NCBI RefSeq assembly: GCF_000185385.1
Contig: NZ_GL622296.1
Span: 2,978,773 to 3,011,723, forward strand
Source: Lachnoanaerobaculum saburreum DSM 3986
GTDB taxonomy: Bacteria > Bacillota > Clostridia > Lachnospirales > Lachnospiraceae
DNA: 32,951 nt
Direction: 5' to 3'
The notes under the pieces were generated by a model, which was not told where the DNA came from, did not search any database, and was given only the letters and a program-made list of their open reading frames with translations. Both the position numbers and the translations under genes were made by a program. Positions 8,378 through 17,313 of this stretch are shown in pieces. Within the stretch, counting starts at the first letter, position 1, and each line of letters begins with the position of its first letter.

Positions 8378-8406
8378 ATTATACACTAAATCATATTTTT
8401 TTTCAA
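8378..8406 (-). promoter_or_regulatory. Sigma-A type promoter of the opp operon
   Basis: On the minus strand, -35 TTGAAA (8406-8401), a 17-bp spacer and -10 TATAAT (8383-8378). Predicted start about 8371; leader about 150 nt to the oppB GTG. Confidence 0.75.
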
Positions 8407-8664
8407 GTATATGTTCGTACTGCGTGTACTTATGTATGCCTGTCCGATACATAGAACGATTACAATTGTTTACTTTCTCGGCTTTAAATTTTTTTTATCA
8501 ATTTTATTTAATCTTTCCCCTTTACTTTTTCTTAAAAAGGTATATTATTGTTTTCGACAAATGTATTTCTTCCTATTAAATGCAATGAAAAATAGCCTGA
8601 AATATATTTAAAGTGGTTTGCCTTACATGGTATATCACATAATACAATTTACTAAGGAGGTTTT
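8407..8664. promoter_or_regulatory. Divergent control region between opp and the V-ATPase operon
   Basis: The 444-bp gap between oppB and the first ATPase gene holds the opp promoter, an inverted repeat TATGTAT-N9-ATACATA (8431-8453) about 25 bp upstream of it, and a weak plus-strand promoter candidate TCGACA (8554-8559), 16 bp, TTAAAT (8576-8581) for the ATPase operon. AAGGAGG (8654-8660) is the ribosome binding site of the first ATPase gene. No gene is supported here. Confidence 0.45.
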
Positions 8665-8976
8665 ATGGATGATATAATAAGTAGACTTTCTGAAATCGAA
8701 GACTCGTCACAAAGCTATATTGATGACGCCAATCTTAAGAAAAAAGAAATTGCTGCTGAAATGAACGTCACAAAAGAGCTTTGGAAACAAGATCTTGATG
8801 CCAAGACGAAGTCTCGAATTGCTGCATTGCAGGAATCTATGAATGTTGCAAAAGAAAAGAAGATATTAGAGCTGAAGCATCAATCTGAAAAAGCCTTTAA
8901 GGATCTACAAGACATGTATGACACTAACCATGATAAATATGTGGATGCACTATTTTCAGAAATGATTAAGGAGTAG
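8665..8976 (+). CDS. V/A-type ATPase peripheral stalk subunit (G/H-like)
   Basis: A 103-residue, highly charged, nearly all-helical protein rich in Lys, Glu and Ala with heptad-like spacing and no membrane segment. This fits the coiled-coil stalk subunit (NtpF/AhaH, subunit G or H) that pairs with subunit E to form the peripheral stator. Assignment rests on length, composition and first place in the operon, since this subunit is poorly conserved. The ATG follows AAGGAGG. It ends 2 bp before the subunit C gene. Confidence 0.75.
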   Translation: MDDIISRLSEIEDSSQSYIDDANLKKKEIAAEMNVTKELWKQDLDAKTKSRIAALQESMNVAKEKKILELKHQSEKAFKDLQDMYDTNHDKYVDALFSEMIKE

Positions 8977-8978
8977 CC

Positions 8979-10046
8979 ATGGGAAATTTATTTAAATATT
9001 CTTCCCTTACTACAAAGGTTCGTGCGATGTCCGGTGATTTGATAAGTATTGAAGGGTTCAAATCACTGTGTGAATGTGACAGTATCTCTTCCGCTATGAA
9101 TGAGCTGATGAGGTACAAATACTACAGAGATGCATTCAAAAATGTAGATGTTTCCACATTGCACCGTGAAGATATCGAACAGATTCTGATGCTTAGTAGT
9201 TTGGAAGAGTTCATGGGACTGTATAAGTTCACTTCAGGTACACCCAGAAAATACCTGAACTTAGTGTCTATGTACAATGAATTATATATTCTAAAGCGTA
9301 TACTTAGAGATATTCTAAGCAACAGGCCAAGATCTTTGAATTTAAAATCTTATGCAAAGCATATAGGTGTTCATATGGACTTTAACATGGATGATTTATT
9401 GGCTGCCAATGACATTTCACAATTCATTGAGACACTGAAACATACCGAATATTATAACTGCCTGAATGAAGTATATTCAAAGGGTGGGCATACCATATTT
9501 GAATACGGTCTTGCACTGGATTCTTATTACTTTGATATATGCTTTAAATTTGCGGCAAAGGAACTTAAAGGTACTGAAAGCAAAGATGTGTTGTCAATCC
9601 TTGGCACAAGATGTGACTTTTTAAATATGCAATGGATATATAGGACAAAGAAATACTATAAGGTAAAGAGTGCCGATCTGTATGCCACTCTTGTCCCGCA
9701 CTACTACAAGTTAAGTGTGGATGAGATAAAGAAAATGGCCGAAGCTGAAAATGTTGCCGGTTTTTTTGAAATTTTTGAGACCACTTACTATGGAAAACTG
9801 GAAGCCAGGCTCTTCAAAAACAAACCCGGACTTGAAGAGATTTTCACTTCATCACTTGAATATTTGTACACTAAGAACAAGAAAAAAGATCCGTATTCTT
9901 TGGCCACACTCAGCTATTATCTATATGCCAGAGAGCTGGAAATAAGCAGAGTTACAAAAATAATAGAGTCTATCAGGTATTCACTGCCTGCAGAGGATAT
10001 TGTCACTACGATTCTAAAACTTGAGACAAGGAGGTCTTTCGCATGA
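8979..10046 (+). CDS. ntpC: V/A-type ATPase subunit C
   Basis: Soluble 355-residue AC39-type subunit that links the central rotor shaft to the proteolipid ring. It is mostly helical with aromatic-rich segments (YYFDICFKFAAKEL, LEYLYTKNKKKDPYSLATLSYYLYARELEISR), and the C-terminal part resembles the conserved end of the family. It overlaps the following gene by 4 nt (ATGA at 10043-10046). In many bacterial V-ATPase operons C lies after K or E; here it precedes I. Confidence 0.88.
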   Translation: MGNLFKYSSLTTKVRAMSGDLISIEGFKSLCECDSISSAMNELMRYKYYRDAFKNVDVSTLHREDIEQILMLSSLEEFMGLYKFTSGTPRKYLNLVSMYNELYILKRILRDILSNRPRSLNLKSYAKHIGVHMDFNMDDLLAANDISQFIETLKHTEYYNCLNEVYSKGGHTIFEYGLALDSYYFDICFKFAAKELKGTESKDVLSILGTRCDFLNMQWIYRTKKYYKVKSADLYATLVPHYYKLSVDEIKKMAEAENVAGFFEIFETTYYGKLEARLFKNKPGLEEIFTSSLEYLYTKNKKKDPYSLATLSYYLYARELEISRVTKIIESIRYSLPAEDIVTTILKLETRRSFA

Positions 10047-11968
10047 TTGAAAGAATGAAATTCTTGAATATCACAGGCCCGAAAGACGATATTGACAGAG
10101 TTATTGAAACCTATATCAGCAAATATGATTTTCAGATAGAAAATGCTCTATCCGAACTTAAGGATGTCAAAGAATTACATCCGTTTACTGATACCAATCC
10201 TTATAAAAATGTTCTAAGCATTTCACAAGAGCTTAAGGAGTACTTTAAGAATGTAGATTTCAAATCAAATCGTCAAATGAGCATCGAAGAGGCCGAGGAA
10301 TTAACAAAGACTCTTTATGATAAGGTCAATGCCTTTTCACAAAAAAAGAGTGATTTTGAAGCGGAGCTTGCAAAATATGAAGAAAAGCTGAAAAACGTCC
10401 AATATTTTATCGGACTGGACTATGATACTGAAAAAATTCTTCATTTTAAGTATGTAAACTTCAGATTCGGTTCTATGCCGAAGGAATACTATGAGAAATT
10501 CATGACCTTTATATATGACAGTATTGATACTATCTTCTATAAAGCAAGTGAAATTGATGACAGGGTGTGGGGTGTATATTTTGTACCTGAGGCTATATCA
10601 GATCAAATAGATGCCATCTACTCTTCTATGCATTTTGAAAGGTTTTTCTTGCCTGAAGGATATGAGGGTACGCCTGCCGCGGCAAGTAAACATCTTGAAG
10701 AAAAGATTCAGTCTATAAATAATGAGATCGCATCTGTTGACAGTAAGATTGTAAAGACTCTTGAAGACAGAAGAGATGATTTCTTACTGGCAAATCATGT
10801 GCTTAACAGGTTTAACAGAGTATTTGATGTAAGAAAGTACGCAGCCGCCACCAGAGAAAACAGATCCGATAAGAGGGTGTTTTACATTATATGCGGTTGG
10901 TTAACCGAAAAGGATGCGGCAAAGCTTTCAAAGGAATTGGAGGATGAACCTAATACTTTCTGTCTTTCAGAAAAAGATTTGTCAAAGGTTCTAAGCACTC
11001 CGCCTGTCAGGTTAAAAAACAATGTTTTGTTCAGACCTTTTGAGATGTTTGTTGAGATGTATGGACTTCCGAATTACAGAGAATTTGATCCTACCGTTCT
11101 TGTAGGTATCACTTATTCCATACTGTTCGGCTTTATGTTCGGAGATGTGGGACAGGGGCTTGTACTTTTAATCTTAGGCAGTATTTTTGCTTGTACAAAG
11201 AAACTGAGACTTGCAGGTATTATTGCAAGATGCGGATTCTTTTCCACAATATTCGGATTCCTGTTCGGTTCCGTCTTCGGTTTTGAAGATATTATACAAC
11301 CGCTTTGGTTAAGACCTGCAAAGGCAATGACTGCACTTCCCGTTATCGGAAACCTTAATACAGTTTTTGTTGTAACCATAACACTTGGTATGGCTGTCAT
11401 TATACTTATGATGATTCTAAATATCTTGACAAAGCTGAGATTTAAAAAACCCGGTGAAGCATTATTTGATACAAACGGTGTTGCCGGACTTGTATTCTAT
11501 GCGTCGGCACTTGCTACAATGGTACTTTTTATGGCAGGTTATGAGTTACCTGCATCTATAGTGCTTATTATAATGTTTGTAATACCGTTAATTCTAATCT
11601 TCTTAAAAGAGCCTTTGGCAAAAATGGTGGAAAAAGAACATGTTCACCTTGAAGGCGGCGTGGGAATGTTTATACTCCAGGGATTCTTTGAACTGTTTGA
11701 AGTACTTTTAAGCTATTTTTCAAATTCACTGTCATTTGTCAGGGTCGGTGCTTTTGCAGTCAGCCATGCCGCTATGATGGAAGTTGTTCTTATGCTCTCA
11801 GGTGCCGAGAGCGGACATATCAACTGGATTGGTGTTGTTTTAGGTAACATCTTCGTTATGGGTATGGAAGGTTTGATTGTAGGTATACAGGTGCTTCGTC
11901 TGGAGTATTATGAGTTATTCTCCAGATTCTACACAGGAGGCGGTAGGGCGTTTAAGCCTTACTCATAG
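10043..11968 (+). CDS. ntpI: V/A-type ATPase subunit I (a-type membrane subunit)
   Basis: The 641-residue stator subunit that forms the ion half-channels next to the proteolipid ring. Residues 1 to about 345 form the cytoplasmic two-lobed arm with coiled-coil stretches. The rest holds the membrane helices, beginning with VLVGITYSILFGFMFGDVGQG. The motif SLSFVRVGAFAVSHA near residue 565 carries the conserved arginine that acts on the ring carboxylate. Length and architecture are normal. It is translationally coupled to subunit C and followed by a 70-bp gap with a hairpin before subunit K. Confidence 0.94.
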   Translation: MIERMKFLNITGPKDDIDRVIETYISKYDFQIENALSELKDVKELHPFTDTNPYKNVLSISQELKEYFKNVDFKSNRQMSIEEAEELTKTLYDKVNAFSQKKSDFEAELAKYEEKLKNVQYFIGLDYDTEKILHFKYVNFRFGSMPKEYYEKFMTFIYDSIDTIFYKASEIDDRVWGVYFVPEAISDQIDAIYSSMHFERFFLPEGYEGTPAAASKHLEEKIQSINNEIASVDSKIVKTLEDRRDDFLLANHVLNRFNRVFDVRKYAAATRENRSDKRVFYIICGWLTEKDAAKLSKELEDEPNTFCLSEKDLSKVLSTPPVRLKNNVLFRPFEMFVEMYGLPNYREFDPTVLVGITYSILFGFMFGDVGQGLVLLILGSIFACTKKLRLAGIIARCGFFSTIFGFLFGSVFGFEDIIQPLWLRPAKAMTALPVIGNLNTVFVVTITLGMAVIILMMILNILTKLRFKKPGEALFDTNGVAGLVFYASALATMVLFMAGYELPASIVLIIMFVIPLILIFLKEPLAKMVEKEHVHLEGGVGMFILQGFFELFEVLLSYFSNSLSFVRVGAFAVSHAAMMEVVLMLSGAESGHINWIGVVLGNIFVMGMEGLIVGIQVLRLEYYELFSRFYTGGGRAFKPYS

Positions 11969-11989
11969 TAACAAATCAATTTATTAACC

Positions 11990-12006
11990 ATATGACTTAG
12001 TCATAT
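11990..12006 (+). promoter_or_regulatory. Hairpin before the proteolipid gene
   Basis: A perfect 7-bp stem, ATATGAC (11990-11996) with GTCATAT (12000-12006), and a 3-nt loop. It is followed by A-rich rather than T-rich RNA, so it is not a terminator. A processing or stabilising element that raises subunit K expression is plausible. Confidence 0.45.
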
Positions 12007-12038
12007 AAAAATATATAGTTTTTATTTAGGAGAAAAAA

Positions 12039-12470
12039 ATGAACACTTTAGCAAAAATAACACTTTCGGCAGCTCTTATTTTAAGTATCGCAGTTCCTTT
12101 CATAGTATTTATGATCGGTGAGAAGACAAAGGGGCGTTATAAGAAAGCCCTTGCAGGAAACATCTTTATGTTCTTCAGTGTTATGGCAATTGCCACAGTA
12201 CTGTTTTTGTCAGGCAATGCTTATGCAGCAGGTGAAGCTGATGCGGTCTCTTCAAGTGCGGCAGGTCTTGGATATATTTCAGCTGCTCTTTCTGTAGGTC
12301 TTGCCTGCATCGGTGGAGGTATTGCCGTATCTGCCGCCGCATCCGCCGCACTTGGAGCTATCAGTGAGGACGGTTCAATCCTTGGTAAGTCACTTATCTT
12401 CGTAGGTCTTGCAGAAGGTGTTTGTCTTTACGGACTTGTAGTTGCATTCATGATCTTAGGTCGTTTATAA
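12039..12470 (+). CDS. ntpK: V/A-type ATPase subunit K (proteolipid ring)
   Basis: Ion-carrying rotor ring subunit, 143 residues with four predicted helices. The N-terminal pair (about 5-27 and 41-62) lacks the glycine-rich proteolipid pattern. The C-terminal pair is a typical hairpin: GLACIGGGIAVSAAASAALG (about 87-106) and FVGLAEGVCLYGLVVAFMIL (121-140), with Glu126 as the ion-binding carboxylate. The residue after the Glu is Gly instead of Ser/Thr, and the glycine-rich helix lacks a Gln, so sodium ligands known from Enterococcus NtpK are not evident. The ribosome binding site is AGGAG. Its stoichiometry should exceed that of neighbouring subunits. Confidence 0.92.
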   Translation: MNTLAKITLSAALILSIAVPFIVFMIGEKTKGRYKKALAGNIFMFFSVMAIATVLFLSGNAYAAGEADAVSSSAAGLGYISAALSVGLACIGGGIAVSAAASAALGAISEDGSILGKSLIFVGLAEGVCLYGLVVAFMILGRL

Positions 12471-12481
12471 TAGGCAATCTT

Positions 12482-12790
12482 ATGAAAATGTACCTTATTA
12501 GCGATAATGTAGATACTCTTACAGGTATGAGACTTGTAGGAGTGGAAGGAGTGGTGGTTCATGAGAAAAATGAACTGACTGATGCCCTGAATTTTGTTGT
12601 TAACAGCAAAGATATAGGTATAGTTCTTCTTACAGAAAAGTTTTCTAAGGACTATCCCGAGCTTGTCAACAAATATAAGATGGAATCACATATACCGCTC
12701 TTTATTGATATACCGGATAGACATGGTACCGGAAGATCTGAGAACTTTATTACAGACTATGTAAATGAAGCTATCGGATTAAAACTGTAG
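12482..12790 (+). CDS. ntpG: V/A-type ATPase subunit F
   Basis: Small soluble central-shaft subunit, 102 residues, typical length. The N-terminus MKMYLISDNVDTLTGMRLVGVEG and the middle IGIVLLTEKF match the family's Rossmann-like fold. The start is placed at the ATG at 12482 (or at 12488, two codons on). A longer frame runs back into the subunit K gene and is not credible. No strong ribosome binding site precedes it, and the 11-bp gap to subunit K suggests translational coupling. The gene is called ntpG in Enterococcus and atpF elsewhere. Confidence 0.9.
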   Translation: MKMYLISDNVDTLTGMRLVGVEGVVVHEKNELTDALNFVVNSKDIGIVLLTEKFSKDYPELVNKYKMESHIPLFIDIPDRHGTGRSENFITDYVNEAIGLKL

Positions 12791-12852
12791 ATGGATGACC
12801 TCATCTGTCTGATACATCTGTTTTGTAGGATTTATCTTACAAACTTGTCCTG

Positions 12853-12877
12853 ACAGTCCAGCAATTTGCCGGACTGT
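12853..12877 (+). promoter_or_regulatory. Hairpin between subunits F and E
   Basis: Stem ACAGTCC (12853-12859) with GGACTGT (12871-12877), continued inside by GCAA/TTGC across a single mismatch. It has no T-tract, so it is more likely an mRNA processing or stability element than a terminator. It lies in the 116-bp gap, the largest within the ATPase operon. Confidence 0.5.
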
Positions 12878-12906
12878 TGCATTAGTATAAAAAGGTAGGT
12901 ATTATC

Positions 12907-13488
12907 TTGACAATAGAAGAAAAACTACAGCATTTTAAAGAGGCCTGTGTGGCGGATGCCATGGCTGCGGCTGAAAAGATACTTTCAGATTATAAAAATG
13001 CTTTAGATAAGGACTTTGCAGACTACCAAAGCAGCGAGCAAAAGCTTGCAGATATGGAAGTCAAAACAGAAACTACAAGGATTGATAAGGAAACCAATAA
13101 GGAGCTTGCTCTTGAACAAATAAAATTGAAAATGGAGCTTAGCAAAAAAGCTGCCGAACTTAAGGATAAAATCTTTGCACAGCTTGAGTCAAAGCTGGCT
13201 GCTTATCAGTCCTCTCCCGCTTATGAGGCCTTACTTGATTCACAGATAGACAAGGCACTCAAATTTGCGGGAAATGATGAAGTAAAAATATATATCGACC
13301 CGAATGATGAAGCATTAATCAATAAGCTTTCTGCAAAACATGGTATTGATATAGCTATCAGCAAATATCCATTCCATGGCGGTATAAGAGCTGTTATCCC
13401 GGCTAAAAATATCTTGATTGATAATTCTTTTGAGAAAAAAATAGCAGAAGCTAAAGATAAATTTGATGTAGATATGGAGGTGCTATAA
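12907..13488 (+). CDS. ntpE: V/A-type ATPase subunit E
   Basis: Peripheral stalk subunit, 193 residues. The first half is a long charged coiled coil and the second a compact alpha/beta head (DEVKIYIDPND, FHGGIRAVIPAKNILIDNSFE), as in the family. The start is TTG at 12907, preceded by AGGTAGG at good spacing; no ATG fits better. It overlaps the subunit A start by one base (TAATG). It would pair with the coiled-coil subunit encoded first in the operon. Confidence 0.9.
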   Translation: MTIEEKLQHFKEACVADAMAAAEKILSDYKNALDKDFADYQSSEQKLADMEVKTETTRIDKETNKELALEQIKLKMELSKKAAELKDKIFAQLESKLAAYQSSPAYEALLDSQIDKALKFAGNDEVKIYIDPNDEALINKLSAKHGIDIAISKYPFHGGIRAVIPAKNILIDNSFEKKIAEAKDKFDVDMEVL

Positions 13489-15254
13489 TGGCAAAAACAG
13501 GTATTATATTTGCAATAAACGGGCCAATCGTAAAGACATCAAATGATTCCGGCTTTGAAATGCATGAAATGGTATATGTAGGTAAAGAAAACCTGGTAGG
13601 TGAGGTAATCGGTCTTACAACCGATGCAACCGTTATCGAGGTTTATGAGGAAACCGGCGGTCTGAAACCCGGCGAAACAGTAACAGGTACAGACTCCCCC
13701 GTTTCAGTAACTCTTGCACCGGGTATACTTAACAATATCTTTGACGGTATTGAGCGTCCGCTCAGTGAAATAGCTAAAAAAGAAGGAGCTTATATATCAA
13801 GAGGTGTAAGTGTAGATTCACTTGATACAAAGAAACTTTGGAAAACACATATAACTGTAAAGCCGGGTCAGGCTATTGACGGCGGTACCGTAATTGCCGA
13901 GGTTCCGGAAACTCAGGCAATAATGCATAAAGTAATGCTCTCACCGAATCTTAAGGGCTATGTTATAGATGTGGTTGAGGACGGTGATTATACTATAAAT
14001 GATAAGCTTCTTACATTGCAACTTACAGACGGTAGTGAAATCCCGATTACAATGACACAGCATTGGCCTATTCGTGTACCGAGACCTACAAAAAAGAGAT
14101 TCCCTGCAAGTGTTCCGCTTATCACAGGACAGAGAATACTTGATACTCTCTTTCCGCTTGCAAAGGGCGGTACTGCCGCTGTTCCCGGAGGATTCGGTAC
14201 GGGTAAGACTATGACACAGCACCAGATTGCAAAGTGGTCCGATGCAAATATCATCATATATATAGGATGTGGTGAGCGTGGTAATGAGATGACACAGGTT
14301 CTTGAGGAGTTTTCAGAACTTATCGACCCAAAGAGCGGCAATCCTCTTATGGACAGAACAACTCTTATCGCAAATACTTCAAATATGCCTGTAGCGGCCA
14401 GAGAGGCATCTCTGTACTCAGGTCTGACACTTGCAGAGTATTATAGAGATATGGGTTATGATGTGGCAATCATGGCGGACTCCACTTCAAGATGGGCTGA
14501 GGCGCTTCGTGAGATTTCAGGCCGACTTGAGGAGATGCCTGCCGAGGAAGGTTTCCCGGCATACTTGGCATCAAGACTTTCCGCTTTCTATGAGAGAGCC
14601 GGAATGATGCAAAACTTAAACGGCAGTGAAGGTTCAGTTTCCATCATCGGTGCGGTTTCTCCACAGGGTGGTGACTTTTCGGAGCCTGTAACACAGAATA
14701 CCAAAAGATTCGTGCGTTGCTTCTGGGGACTTGATAAGAGGCTTGCTTATGCCAGACACTTCCCGGCTATTCAGTGGCTTGACAGCTATTCGGAGTATCT
14801 GACCGATCTGGCACCCTGGTATGCGGAACATGTAAATAAAAAATTCGTTGAATACAGAAACAGAGTTGTATATATCCTCAATCAGGAAGCATCCTTGATG
14901 GAAATAGTAAAGCTTATCGGTGCGGATGTACTGCCTGATGATCAAAAGCTTATACTTGATATTGCAAAGGTTATAAGAGTAGGATTTTTGCAGCAGAATG
15001 CATTCCACAAGGATGATACTTGTGTTCCGTTAATAAAGCAGTTTAAGATGATGGACGTTATACTTTATCTGTATCAGAAATCAAAAGCACTGGTACATCA
15101 GGGTATGCCTATGAGCGTTTTACATCAGGACAGCATTTGGGATAAGGTAACTTCTATAAAGTATGATGTTCCGAATGATAAACTTGAAATGTTGGATCAA
15201 TACAAAAAAGACATTGACACATTCTACGAAAAAGTACTTGAAAAGAATGCATAG
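13488..15254 (+). CDS. ntpA: V/A-type ATPase catalytic subunit A
   Basis: Catalytic subunit of the A3B3 headpiece, 588 residues, the usual length. The beta-barrel domain is followed by the bulge (non-homologous) region and then the P-loop GGFGTGKT (234-241). Later come the family blocks [16 protein letters not shown], with the glutamate that activates water, and [20 protein letters not shown]. The C-terminal helical domain is complete. Start ATG at 13488 is coupled to subunit E, with GGAGGTG upstream. The sequence gives no evidence on whether the enzyme mainly makes or uses ATP. Confidence 0.97.
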   Translation: MAKTGIIFAINGPIVKTSNDSGFEMHEMVYVGKENLVGEVIGLTTDATVIEVYEETGGLKPGETVTGTDSPVSVTLAPGILNNIFDGIERPLSEIAKKEGAYISRGVSVDSLDTKKLWKTHITVKPGQAIDGGTVIAEVPETQAIMHKVMLSPNLKGYVIDVVEDGDYTINDKLLTLQLTDGSEIPITMTQHWPIRVPRPTKKRFPASVPLITGQRILDTLFPLAKGGTAAVPGGFGTGKTMTQHQIAKWSDANIIIYIGCGERGNEMTQVLEEFSELIDPKSGNPLMDRTTLIANTSNMPVAAREASLYSGLTLAEYYRDMGYDVAIMADSTSRWAEALREISGRLEEMPAEEGFPAYLASRLSAFYERAGMMQNLNGSEGSVSIIGAVSPQGGDFSEPVTQNTKRFVRCFWGLDKRLAYARHFPAIQWLDSYSEYLTDLAPWYAEHVNKKFVEYRNRVVYILNQEASLMEIVKLIGADVLPDDQKLILDIAKVIRVGFLQQNAFHKDDTCVPLIKQFKMMDVILYLYQKSKALVHQGMPMSVLHQDSIWDKVTSIKYDVPNDKLEMLDQYKKDIDTFYEKVLEKNA

Positions 15255-15265
15255 GAGGTAAAAAA

Positions 15266-16693
15266 ATGTCAATAGAATACCTTGGACTTAGCTCCATAAA
15301 CGGACCGCTGGTAGTTCTTGAGGGTGTCAAGGGTGCTGCCTATGATGAGATTGTAGAGATGACCGTAGATGGTAAGGAGAAACGTCTTGGCAGAATTATA
15401 GAGATAAATGATGATAAGGCCGTCATACAGGTTTTTGAAGGAACCGACCGTATGGCGCTTAGAAATACACATACAAAACTTACAGGAAAACCTATGGAAA
15501 TAGGAGTTTCAGAGGCAATGTTCGGCAGGACATTCAACGGTATAGGTGAGCCTATAGACGGTCTCGGCCATGTAGAGGCTGAAAAAACACTTGATGTAAA
15601 CGGTAAGCCTTTAAATCCCGTTACAAGAGAGTACCCGAGAAACTATATAAGAACCGGTATCTCTGCAATTGACGGACTTATGACTCTTATCAGAGGTCAA
15701 AAACTCCCTATCTTCTCAGGAAACGGTCTTCCACATGATGAGCTGGCGGCACAGCTTGTACGTCAGTCTTCACTTGGTGACAGCGACAATGATGATGAGA
15801 AATTTGCAGTGGTATTTGCCGCTATGGGTGTAAAGCATGATGTTGCGGATTTCTTCCAGAGAACCTTTGCGGAGAGCGGTGTCAGTGACCATGTTATCAC
15901 TTTCATCAATCTTGCAAACGACCCTGTTGTAGAAAGACTTATAACTCCAAAAGTGGCACTTACCGTTGCCGAGTATCTTGCTTTTGAGAAGGGGATGCAT
16001 ATCCTTGTAATCCTTACAGATATGACTTCATTTGCAGAGGCAATGCGTGAAGTTTCATCTTCTAAGGGCGAGATTCCTTCAAGAAAAGGTTTCCCGGGAT
16101 ATCTGTACTCGGAGCTTGCCACAATATATGAAAGAGCCGGCATTGTAAGCGGTGTAAACGGTTCGGTTACACAAATTCCTATACTTACTATGCCGAATGA
16201 TGATATCACTCACCCGATTCCCGACCTTACAGGTTATATTACAGAGGGGCAGATAGTTCTTGACAGAGACTTAAACGGTCAGTCAATCTATCCTCCTATC
16301 TCCGTACTGCCTTCACTTTCAAGACTTATGAAGGACGGTATCGGTGAAGGCTTTACAAGAGCCGACCATCAGGATGTTGCAAACCAGCTCTTCTCTTCCT
16401 ACTCTAAAGTGGGTGATGCCAGAGCTCTTGCATCTGTCATCGGTGAGGATGAGCTTTCAGATACAGATAAGAAATATCTGGTATTCGGTAGAGCCTTTGA
16501 GCAGATGTTTATCGGACAGTCAGTCAATGATAACAGAACCATCTTTGAAACACTTGATATCGGTTGGAATCTGCTTGGGCTTATGCCTAAGGGCGAGCTT
16601 GACAGAATAGATACAAAGATATTGGACAAGTATTATAAACCGACCATGCTTGATGCAAACGGAGATATAGTTCCTGCTACAGTAGAGGATTAA
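15266..16693 (+). CDS. ntpB: V/A-type ATPase regulatory subunit B
   Basis: Non-catalytic nucleotide-site subunit that alternates with A in the hexamer, 475 residues. As expected it lacks a P-loop; the equivalent segment reads [18 protein letters not shown]. Family blocks include [36 protein letters not shown] and the arginine-containing [13 protein letters not shown]. The ribosome binding site TAGGAGG is 11 bp past the subunit A stop, and the stop is 2 bp before subunit D. Confidence 0.97.
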   Translation: MSIEYLGLSSINGPLVVLEGVKGAAYDEIVEMTVDGKEKRLGRIIEINDDKAVIQVFEGTDRMALRNTHTKLTGKPMEIGVSEAMFGRTFNGIGEPIDGLGHVEAEKTLDVNGKPLNPVTREYPRNYIRTGISAIDGLMTLIRGQKLPIFSGNGLPHDELAAQLVRQSSLGDSDNDDEKFAVVFAAMGVKHDVADFFQRTFAESGVSDHVITFINLANDPVVERLITPKVALTVAEYLAFEKGMHILVILTDMTSFAEAMREVSSSKGEIPSRKGFPGYLYSELATIYERAGIVSGVNGSVTQIPILTMPNDDITHPIPDLTGYITEGQIVLDRDLNGQSIYPPISVLPSLSRLMKDGIGEGFTRADHQDVANQLFSSYSKVGDARALASVIGEDELSDTDKKYLVFGRAFEQMFIGQSVNDNRTIFETLDIGWNLLGLMPKGELDRIDTKILDKYYKPTMLDANGDIVPATVED

Positions 16694-16695
16694 TT

Positions 16696-17313
16696 ATGAA
16701 TATTAATACATTCCCGACCAAGGGTAATTTGATAGCCTCAAAGAATTCTCTGGCACTTGCAAGACAAGGCTACGGCTTGATGGATAAGAAAAGAAATATT
16801 CTTATCCGTGAGCTTATGGGACTTATTGATGAGGCTAAAGAAATCCAGAAACAAATAGACACAACTTTCAGTGCCGCATATAAGGCACTGATGTATGTAA
16901 ATATCGAATTGGGCATTGACTTCGTGTCTGATATAGCCGGTTCCGTTCCTATTGAAGACAGCATACAGATAAAGACCAGATCGGTAATGGGTACCGAAAT
17001 ACCTCTTGTAAGGTATGATGATAAACCTATTACTCCTACTTATGCTTATTATTCTACCAGAGAATCACTTGACAAGGCCAGAGACAGGTTCAATGAGGTC
17101 AAAAGACTTACTGTCAAACTCTCTATGATTGAAAATTCGGCATATAGACTTGCAAGCAATATCAAAAAGACTCAAAAAAGAGCCAATGCATTAAAGAATA
17201 TCACTATCCCCACTTATGATTCACTTGTAAAGAATATTACAAATGCACTTGAGGAAAAGGATCGTGAGGAGTTCACAAGACTGAAGGTAATAAAATCTTG
17301 GAAGGAAGCTTGA
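16696..17313 (+). CDS. ntpD: V/A-type ATPase subunit D (central shaft)
   Basis: The 205-residue rotor shaft subunit. N- and C-terminal helices form the coiled coil: the N-terminal part has FPTKGNLIASKNSLALARQGYGLMDKKR cut here by the family's typical K/R pattern, and the C-terminal part reads ANALKNITIPTYDSLVKNI. It follows subunit B after 2 bp, and its TGA overlaps the ATG of the next gene by one base. It completes the soluble V1 part. Confidence 0.95.
   Translation: MNINTFPTKGNLIASKNSLALARQGYGLMDKKRNILIRELMGLIDEAKEIQKQIDTTFSAAYKALMYVNIELGIDFVSDIAGSVPIEDSIQIKTRSVMGTEIPLVRYDDKPITPTYAYYSTRESLDKARDRFNEVKRLTVKLSMIENSAYRLASNIKKTQKRANALKNITIPTYDSLVKNITNALEEKDREEFTRLKVIKSWKEA

Noticed and set aside
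8411-8611. 66-residue plus-strand frame before the V-ATPase operon
   Set aside because: Rich in Phe, Leu and Tyr from AT-rich DNA, no ribosome binding site, and it covers the control region.
13488-15254. Altered P-loop (GGFGTGKT) in subunit A as a functional defect
   Set aside because: The GxxxxGKT consensus is intact; substitutions at the variable positions are within the normal range of the family.
15763-16209. 148-residue minus-strand frame over the subunit B gene
   Set aside because: It lies wholly opposite a strongly conserved gene, has no ribosome binding site and its composition is that of a shadow frame. The same applies to minus-strand frames over subunits A and D.
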